A stretch of 64,000 nt of DNA from JAWLBM01 sp041687675 (GTDB taxonomy: Bacteria > Pseudomonadota > Alphaproteobacteria > Rhizobiales > Pleomorphomonadaceae), in assembly GCA_041687675.1 (NCBI GenBank), contig JAWLBM010000001.1:371131-435130 (forward strand), written 5' to 3'. A program made the position numbers and the translations under genes. Of the stretch, positions 58,840 to 64,000 are shown piece by piece (within the stretch, counting starts at the first letter, position 1; every line of letters starts with the position of its first letter). The notes below the pieces were generated by a model. The model made no database searches, was not told where the DNA came from, and saw only the letters and a program-made list of their open reading frames with translations.

Positions 58840-61826
58840 ACGCCTTCCGCGCCCCGTCGGGCGGCCGCATCGACCGCACGCGCCCGGTTCGCTTCAGCTT
58901 CGACGGCGTCTCCTACCAGGGCTTTTCCGGCGACACGCTCGCCTCGGCGCTGATCGCCAACGGCGTCCACCTGATGGGACGCTCCTTCAAGTACCACCGG
59001 CCGCGCGGGCCGATCGCCGCCGGGGCGGACGAGCCCAACGCCCTCGTCGGCGTCGGCCGCGACGAGGCGCACCACACGCCGAACCTTCGGGCGCCGGTGG
59101 TGGAGATCCACGAGGGGCTGAGGGCGGAGAGCCAGAACCGCTGGCCGTCGCTGCGCCATGACGTCGGCGCGGTGAACGACCGGCTGTCCCGCTTCCTGGT
59201 GGCCGGCTTCTACTACAAGACCTTCATGTGGCCGCGCTCCTTCTGGCACAAGGTCTACGAGCCGAAGATCCGCGCCGCCGCCGGCCTCGGCCGGGCGCCC
59301 ACCGCGCCGGACGCCGACCGCTACACCCAGGTCTACGCCCACGCCGACGTGCTGGTCGTCGGCGCCGGGCCGGCCGGGCTTGCCGCCGCGCTCGCCGCCG
59401 GGCGGTCCGGCCGACGCGTGCTCCTCGTCGACGAGCAGGCCGAACCGGGCGGTTCCTTGCTGCACGAGCAGGCGGCGACGATCGACGGTAAGCCGGCGAA
59501 GGAGTGGCTCGCCTCGGCGCTGTCCCGGCTCGGCGAGCTGGAGAATGTCACGGTGATGAGCCGGACCACCGCCTTCGGCTACTTCCCGCACAACATGATC
59601 GGCCTCGCCGAGCGGGTCGCCGACCATCTGGCCGACCCGGACCCGAGGCTGCCGCGCGAGCGGCTCTGGCACCTGCGCGCCGGCGAGGTGGTGCTGGCGA
59701 CCGGCGCCATCGAGCGGCCGCTGGTGTTCCCGGACAACGACCGGCCCGGGATCATGCTCGCCGAGGCGGCGCGCGCCTACGTCAACCGATGGGCGGCGCT
59801 GCCCGGCCGGCGCGCGGTGGTGGCGACGGCCTGCGACAGCGCCTACCGGGCGGCGCTCGACCTCGCCGCCGCCGGCATCGAGGTCGCGGTGATCGCCGAC
59901 ATGCGGCCGGAGCCGCCGGCGTCGCTCGTCGAGGAGGCCCGGGCCGCCGGCATCCGCGTCGATCCGGGCACCGTCGTGACTGGCACCCGCGGGCGGCTGC
60001 GCGTTCGCCAGGCCCACCTCTCCCGCCTGCTGCGGGACGGAACCGCGGGGGCGCCGGAGCCGGTCGCCTGCGACCTCCTGCTGATGTCGGCCGGCTGGAC
60101 GCCGACGGTGCACCTCTTCTCCCAGTCCCGCGGCAAGCTCGACTGGCGGGAGGATCTGCTTGCCTATGTGCCGGGCCGCTCCGCCGAGAGGGAGCGCTCG
60201 GCCGGCGGCTGCCGCGGGATCTTCGCGCTGGCCGACGCGCTCGCCGACGGGGCGGCGGCCGGGGCCGCGGCAGCCGGGCTCGAGGCGCCGGCGGAGGCCT
60301 TTGAGGTCGAGCGCGACGGATCGGCCGCCGGCGCCTTCATCGGCGCGGTGCCGGTCAACCGCGACCCGGGGTCGGTGCGCGCCTTCGTGGACTTCCAGAA
60401 CGATGTTACCGCCAAGGACGTGAAGCTCGCCACGCGCGAGGGGATGCGCTCCATCGAGCATGTGAAGCGCTACACCACCACCGGCATGGCCACCGACCAG
60501 GGCAAGACGTCGAACATGAACGCCCTCGGCATCGTCTCCGAGGCGCTGTCGACGCCGGTTCCGCAGGTGGGGCTCACCACCTTCCGCATGCCCTACACCC
60601 CGACGAGCTTCGGCCTCTTCGCCGGCGCGGCCCGGGGCGAACTTTTCGACCCGGTGCGCCGCACGCCGACCCATGCCTTCGCCGAGGCGGCCGGCGCGCC
60701 CTTCGAGAACGTCGGCCAGTGGAAGCGCGCCTGGTGGTTCCCGAAGGCCGGCGAGGACATGCACGCGGCGGTCGAGCGCGAGGTGAAGGCGATCCGCTCC
60801 TCGGTCGGCGTGTTCGACGCCTCCACCCTCGGCAAGATCGAGGTGGTCGGTCCGGACGCCGTGCGCTTCATGAACCTCATGTACACCAACGCCTGGGACA
60901 AGCTCGCCCCCGGCCGCTGCCGCTACGGCGTCATGCTGCGCGAGGACGGCTTCGTGATGGACGACGGCGTGGTCGGGCGCCTTGCCGCGGACCGCTTCCA
61001 CGTCACCACCACGACGGGCGGCGCGCCGCGGGTCTTCGCCATGATGGAGGACTACCTCCAGACCGAATGGCCGGACCTCGACGTGTGGATCACCTCGACC
61101 ACCGAGGAGTGGGCCGTGATCGCGGTGCAGGGCCCGAGGGCGCGCGAGGTGATCGAGCCGCTGGTCGAGGGCGTCGACATCTCGGCTTCGGCCTTCCCGC
61201 ACATGTCGGTTGCCGAATGTCGCTTCGGCGGCGTGCCCTGCCGGCTCTTCCGCGTCTCCTTCACCGGCGAACTCGGCTTCGAGATCAACGTGCCGGCGGA
61301 CCATGGCCTCGCCGCCTGGGAGGCGGTGATGGCCGCGGGCGCCGCCTTCGGCATCACGCCCTACGGCACCGAGGCGATGCACGTGGCGCGCGCCGAGAAG
61401 GGCTACATCATCGTCGGCCAGGAGACCGACGGCACCGCGACGCCGGACGACGTCGGCCTTGGCTGGGCGATCGGCAAGGCGAAGCCCGACTTCGTCGGCA
61501 AGCGCGCCCTCGACAGGCCGGCGATGAGAGCGCCGGACCGCAAGCAGCTGGTCGGCCTCCTCACCGAGGACCCGGCCGAGGTGCTGGAGGAGGGGGCGCA
61601 GATCCTCGAGCGGCCGGACTACGCCGTCCCCGCGCCGATGATCGGGCATGTGACCTCCTCCTACATGAGCCCGACGCTCGGCCGGTCGATCGCGCTCGCC
61701 ATGGTGCGCGGCGGCCGGGCGCGCATGGGCGAGTCGCTGCACCTGCCGATGCCCGGGCGGGTGATCCGCGCCACCGTCACCGCCCCGGTCTTCCACGACC
61801 CGAAGGGAGAGCGCCTTGATGGCTGA
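58836..61826 (+). CDS. soxA: Sarcosine oxidase alpha subunit
   Basis: A 996-residue subunit of normal size. The N-terminus has a ferredoxin-like segment (FDGVSYQGFSGDTLASAL), then an NAD-binding Rossmann motif VLVVGAGPAGLAAALAAGRSG (about residues 171-190), a FAD/NAD module, and a C-terminal GcvT-like domain (from about 640, including PYGTEAMHVARAEKGYIIVG) that binds tetrahydrofolate. The folate domain captures the methyl-derived formaldehyde as methylene-THF. It overlaps soxD upstream and soxG downstream. Confidence 0.96.
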   Translation: MNAFRAPSGGRIDRTRPVRFSFDGVSYQGFSGDTLASALIANGVHLMGRSFKYHRPRGPIAAGADEPNALVGVGRDEAHHTPNLRAPVVEIHEGLRAESQNRWPSLRHDVGAVNDRLSRFLVAGFYYKTFMWPRSFWHKVYEPKIRAAAGLGRAPTAPDADRYTQVYAHADVLVVGAGPAGLAAALAAGRSGRRVLLVDEQAEPGGSLLHEQAATIDGKPAKEWLASALSRLGELENVTVMSRTTAFGYFPHNMIGLAERVADHLADPDPRLPRERLWHLRAGEVVLATGAIERPLVFPDNDRPGIMLAEAARAYVNRWAALPGRRAVVATACDSAYRAALDLAAAGIEVAVIADMRPEPPASLVEEARAAGIRVDPGTVVTGTRGRLRVRQAHLSRLLRDGTAGAPEPVACDLLLMSAGWTPTVHLFSQSRGKLDWREDLLAYVPGRSAERERSAGGCRGIFALADALADGAAAGAAAAGLEAPAEAFEVERDGSAAGAFIGAVPVNRDPGSVRAFVDFQNDVTAKDVKLATREGMRSIEHVKRYTTTGMATDQGKTSNMNALGIVSEALSTPVPQVGLTTFRMPYTPTSFGLFAGAARGELFDPVRRTPTHAFAEAAGAPFENVGQWKRAWWFPKAGEDMHAAVEREVKAIRSSVGVFDASTLGKIEVVGPDAVRFMNLMYTNAWDKLAPGRCRYGVMLREDGFVMDDGVVGRLAADRFHVTTTTGGAPRVFAMMEDYLQTEWPDLDVWITSTTEEWAVIAVQGPRAREVIEPLVEGVDISASAFPHMSVAECRFGGVPCRLFRVSFTGELGFEINVPADHGLAAWEAVMAAGAAFGITPYGTEAMHVARAEKGYIIVGQETDGTATPDDVGLGWAIGKAKPDFVGKRALDRPAMRAPDRKQLVGLLTEDPAEVLEEGAQILERPDYAVPAPMIGHVTSSYMSPTLGRSIALAMVRGGRARMGESLHLPMPGRVIRATVTAPVFHDPKGERLDG

Positions 61827-62388
61827 CCTCGTCCTCGCCCGCCGCGGGCCGCTCGAGGGCCGCGACCTCTCCTCCCCGGCCGACGCGGCATGCGCGATCG
61901 CTCCGCTGCCGCCGCGGGCCCGCTACGTCCTGCGCGGCCGTGATGGCGTCTCGTCCGCCGCCGCCGGCGCGCTCGGCTTCCCGCTGCCCACCGCGCCCTG
62001 CCGGGCCGCCACCGCCGGCGATGCCGCCGCGCTCTGGCTCGGTCCCGACGAGTGGCTGGTGATCGGGCCGGACGTCGCCCACGCCGCCCTCGGCCGCGAC
62101 CTCGAGGCCGCGCTCGCCGGGGTGCCGCACGCCCTCGTCGACGTCAGCCATCGCAACTCAGGGGTGACGGTGAGCGGCCCGAAATCCGCCTATGTCCTCA
62201 ACCATGGCTGTGCGCTGGACCTTTCGCTCGGCGCCTTCCCGATCGGCATGTGCACGCGCACGCTGGTGGGGCGCACCGAGGCGGTGCTCTGGCGGACGGA
62301 GGCGACCACCTTCCACGTGGAAGTCTGGAGAAGCTTCGCCTCCTACCTGGTCGAGTTCCTGCGGGAGGCGCGGCGCGAGTTCGAATGA
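61819..62388 (+). CDS. soxG: Sarcosine oxidase gamma subunit
   Basis: A 189-residue protein with the family landmarks LWLGPDEWLVIGP, LVDVSHRNSGVTVSGP and LNHGCALDLS...FPIGMCTRTL. ATG 61819 lies inside the end of soxA (8-nt overlap). It completes the BDAG order of the heterotetramer. The regulator gene follows after about 115 nt. Confidence 0.93.
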   Translation: MADLVLARRGPLEGRDLSSPADAACAIAPLPPRARYVLRGRDGVSSAAAGALGFPLPTAPCRAATAGDAAALWLGPDEWLVIGPDVAHAALGRDLEAALAGVPHALVDVSHRNSGVTVSGPKSAYVLNHGCALDLSLGAFPIGMCTRTLVGRTEAVLWRTEATTFHVEVWRSFASYLVEFLREARREFE

Positions 62389-62504
62389 TCCGGCGGCCGG
62401 GGGCGGGGGGCCTCGCCGTCTCTTGTGACCGGGCGCGAAGGGTGCGCAGTATGGCGCGGGCGAGCGGCGGGTTCCGCCGGCTTGCGGAGGGAGAGAGGTC
62501 GGCC

Positions 62505-63623
62505 ATGTTGATGCGTGACGGGCGCTCTCGAGGCGCCGCGAGGGAGACGCAGGGAACGCCGGCGCGGCCCCGGCTGACGGTCGGCTTCATCCTCGCCGAC
62601 AACTTCACCCTCTCGGCCTTCTCGCTGTTCGTCGACCAGCTTCGCCTCGCCGCGGACGAGGGCGACCTGTCGCGGCCGATCAACTGCCAGTGGACGATCA
62701 TGGGCTCGCGGCCGGAGCCGGTCCGCGCCTCCTGCGGGGTGACCGTCTCGCGCACCTCCGGATTCGTCGACCCGAAGCGATTCGACTACATCGCCGTGGT
62801 GGGCGGGCTTCTCCATGCCGGCCGCCAGGTTGACGAGGCGACGGTGGACTACCTCCGCCAGGCGGCGGCCGCGGGCGTGCCGCTGATCGGGCTGTGCACC
62901 GGATCCTTCGTGCTCGCCCGCGCCGGGCTGATGACCGGCCGGCGGGTCTGCGTGAACTGGTACCACTACCAGGACTTCCTCAACGAGTTCCCGCACCACC
63001 ACCCGGTCGCGGACCGGCTGTTCGTGGTCGACGGCGACCGCATCACCTGCCCGGGCGGCGGCTCCGTCGCCGACCTCGCCTCCTTCATCGTCGAGCGCTC
63101 GCTCGGCAGGGCGGTGGCCCAGAAGAGCCGGCAGATCATGGTGCTGGAGCAGGCCCGCCCCGGCACGGCGGCGCAGCCCCACCCGCCGCTCGCCGACACC
63201 ATCGCCGACGAGCGGGTGCGCCGCGCGCTGCTCCTCATGGAGCAGCACCTCGCCGACCCGCTGCTGATCGCCGACATCGCCGTCCGGCTGCAGCTGTCGA
63301 CGCGCCAGCTCGAGCGGCTGTTCCAGTCGGTGCTCGGCATGCGCCCGGCCGCCTTCTACCGCTCGCTCCGCCTCAAGTACGCGCGCTGGCTGCTCGACAA
63401 CACCGAGCGCTCAGTGACCGACATCGCGCTCGAGGCCGGCTTCTCCGACTGCGCCCATTTCTCCCGGCACTTCAAGGCGTTGCACGGCGTGACCCCGTCC
63501 GACGTGCGGGCGAGGGCCGGCCGCGGCCGGTCGCTGCCGGTCGAGGACGAGATGACCCTCCCGGCCCCCGCCGAACCCCCGGCCCCCGGCGGCGCCATCG
63601 CCGGGCACAGGCTGTTCGAGTAG
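62505..63623 (+). CDS. GlxA-family AraC-type regulator (GbdR/SouR-like)
   Basis: A 372-residue regulator. An N-terminal DJ-1/PfpI-like domain (about residues 22-205, with LIGLCTGSFVLARAGL) is followed by a C-terminal AraC DNA-binding domain with two helix-turn-helix units (LLIADIAVRLQLSTRQLERLF and VTDIALEAGFSDCAHFSRHFKA). This is the architecture of GbdR and SouR, which activate glycine betaine and sarcosine catabolism in Pseudomonas. Its place right after soxG supports a like role. ATG 62505 follows GGAGGGAGAGAGG; an ATG at 62451 is less well supported. Confidence 0.9.
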   Translation: MLMRDGRSRGAARETQGTPARPRLTVGFILADNFTLSAFSLFVDQLRLAADEGDLSRPINCQWTIMGSRPEPVRASCGVTVSRTSGFVDPKRFDYIAVVGGLLHAGRQVDEATVDYLRQAAAAGVPLIGLCTGSFVLARAGLMTGRRVCVNWYHYQDFLNEFPHHHPVADRLFVVDGDRITCPGGGSVADLASFIVERSLGRAVAQKSRQIMVLEQARPGTAAQPHPPLADTIADERVRRALLLMEQHLADPLLIADIAVRLQLSTRQLERLFQSVLGMRPAAFYRSLRLKYARWLLDNTERSVTDIALEAGFSDCAHFSRHFKALHGVTPSDVRARAGRGRSLPVEDEMTLPAPAEPPAPGGAIAGHRLFE

Positions 63624-63735
63624 CGGCGCATCCCGCTGCCAGTCGGCGCAGACAGGTGACGGCCGGCTCCCGGAGGAGGAGCCGGCGACGGCCGCTCCCC
63701 CTCGGAACGGCCAGCGCCCGCCTCTCTCTCCTCCC

Positions 63736-63820
63736 CGTCATCCCGACGAAAGTCGGGATCCATTCCCACCGCCGCCGGCGCCTCCTGGCGCTGGACCCCG
63801 GCTTTCGCCGGGGTGACGAT
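63736..63820. repeat. REP-like palindrome pair
   Basis: CGTCATCCCGACGAAAGTCGG (63736 onward, variant of the family with A/T at the stem base) faces CGGCTTTCGCCGGGGTGACG (to about 63817). Same family as 39965 and 53967. Nothing coding is seen between the regulator stop and the transposase fragment. Confidence 0.78.
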
Positions 63821-63903
63821 GAGGGGAGGGGAGGGGCGAGGTTCGGGACCGGCGACGGGCCCTCCCCCCTCGGGACGGGCAGCGCCGGCCTGTGCCTCCT
63901 CCC

Positions 63904-63924
63904 CGTCATCCCGACGAAAGTCGG
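63904..63924. repeat. Truncated REP-like unit
   Basis: The unit seen at 63736 starts again at 63904 but breaks off after GTCGG at 63924, inside the right arm of the palindrome. The sequence that follows matches a transposase 3' end. Confidence 0.72.
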
Positions 63925-63941
63925 CAACTGTGTCTGCTGGG

Positions 63942-64000
63942 TCAGGCTGCGAAGGTTTTCTGGTCTCTGAGGATGGCGTTGAGCATGGTCAGGAGCTTCC
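63942..64000 (-). mobile_element. C-terminal end of an IS110-type transposase (partial)
   Basis: Read on the minus strand, the window edge encodes a protein end, LLTMLNAILRDQKTF followed by AA and a TGA at 63944-63942. This RKLL-x-x-LNA-x-x-RD ending is typical of IS110/IS116/IS902-family transposases. Only 19 codons plus the stop lie in the window. About 17 nt separate the stop from the broken palindrome, consistent with a short right end. Family assignment rests on the tail alone. Confidence 0.65.

Larger units (their letters stand above)
63682..63924. repeat. Duplicated segment, about 75 bp, period about 168 bp
   Basis: 63682-63756 and 63849-63924 are similar (both run from CCGGCGACGG to CCCGACGAAAGTCGG with scattered differences). 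Each ends in a REP-like unit, so a whole palindrome-bearing block has been copied in tandem. Confidence 0.7.

Noticed and set aside
1..64000. CRISPR arrays, rRNA operons, prophage structural genes, conjugation genes
   Set aside because: No regularly spaced direct repeats, no 16S/23S-like sequence and no phage or conjugative protein motifs were seen on reading through the window.

Overview
The window looks like a chromosomal segment of a very GC-rich alphaproteobacterium, most likely of the order Hyphomicrobiales (Rhizobiales). The evidence is the rpmH-rnpA-yidC-engB-argB and dapD-dapE gene sets, an ALAS-type hemA (the Shemin pathway, typical of alphaproteobacteria), a heterotetrameric sarcosine oxidase operon, a Sinorhizobium-type choline transporter (choXWV) beside betI/betA, and several families of short intergenic palindromes. 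No rRNA, CRISPR array or prophage was seen. There is one tRNA (Arg-ACG) and the edge of one insertion sequence, at the right end.

Layout. 1-1.5 kb: tail of an upstream gene (possibly a histidine kinase), a Crp/Fnr regulator and a lone receiver protein. 1.5-7.4 kb: a hydroxypyruvate-isomerase-like enzyme divergent from a TAXI-type TRAP transporter (receptor, fused permease, DUF1850 protein), followed by a MaoC hydratase and an SDR dehydrogenase. 7.4-9.3 kb: MgtC-like and PAP2 membrane proteins and tRNA-Arg. 9.6-13.4 kb (minus strand): a histidine kinase, then a mercuric-reductase-like flavoprotein coupled to a TVP38-type membrane protein. 13.5-24.5 kb: core genes rpmH, rnpA, yidC, an acyltransferase, engB, argB, a HAD phosphatase, a DEAD-box helicase, dapD, dapE and a conserved membrane protein.

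24.5-46.8 kb is an accessory block: betA/betI, choXWV, a trypsin-like protease, a MarR-type regulator with an NlpC/P60 hydrolase, an OpgG/OpgD-type glucan protein, a RecD2 helicase, an AAA ATPase of lower GC, a LysR regulator, a polyamine-type ABC transporter with a gamma-aminobutyraldehyde-type dehydrogenase, and glgB. 46.8-50.3 kb returns to core genes: truA, fmt, def, rmuC. 50.5-53.6 kb holds a large exported protein with 14 RCC1-type blades, a split Ig-like domain and RTX repeats. 53.6-54.3 kb is a repeat-rich spacer. 54.3-56.7 kb has hemA divergent from a response regulator, with an FNR/FixK-type box between them. 56.8-63.6 kb is the sarcosine oxidase operon soxBDAG with a GlxA-type AraC regulator. 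The last 0.4 kb holds duplicated palindromes interrupted by what appears to be the end of an IS110-type element.

Several parts form one physiological theme. Choline is taken up (choXWV) and oxidised (betA, controlled by betI), and its breakdown product sarcosine is demethylated (soxBDAG). The intermediate enzymes (betaine aldehyde dehydrogenase and the glycine betaine and dimethylglycine demethylases) are not in the window. The polyamine transporter and aldehyde dehydrogenase, and the TRAP transporter with its neighbours, are further small-molecule uptake and catabolic units. Coordinates of starts were chosen from ribosome-binding sites and family N-termini. Functions are from recognition of motifs and not from database searches.
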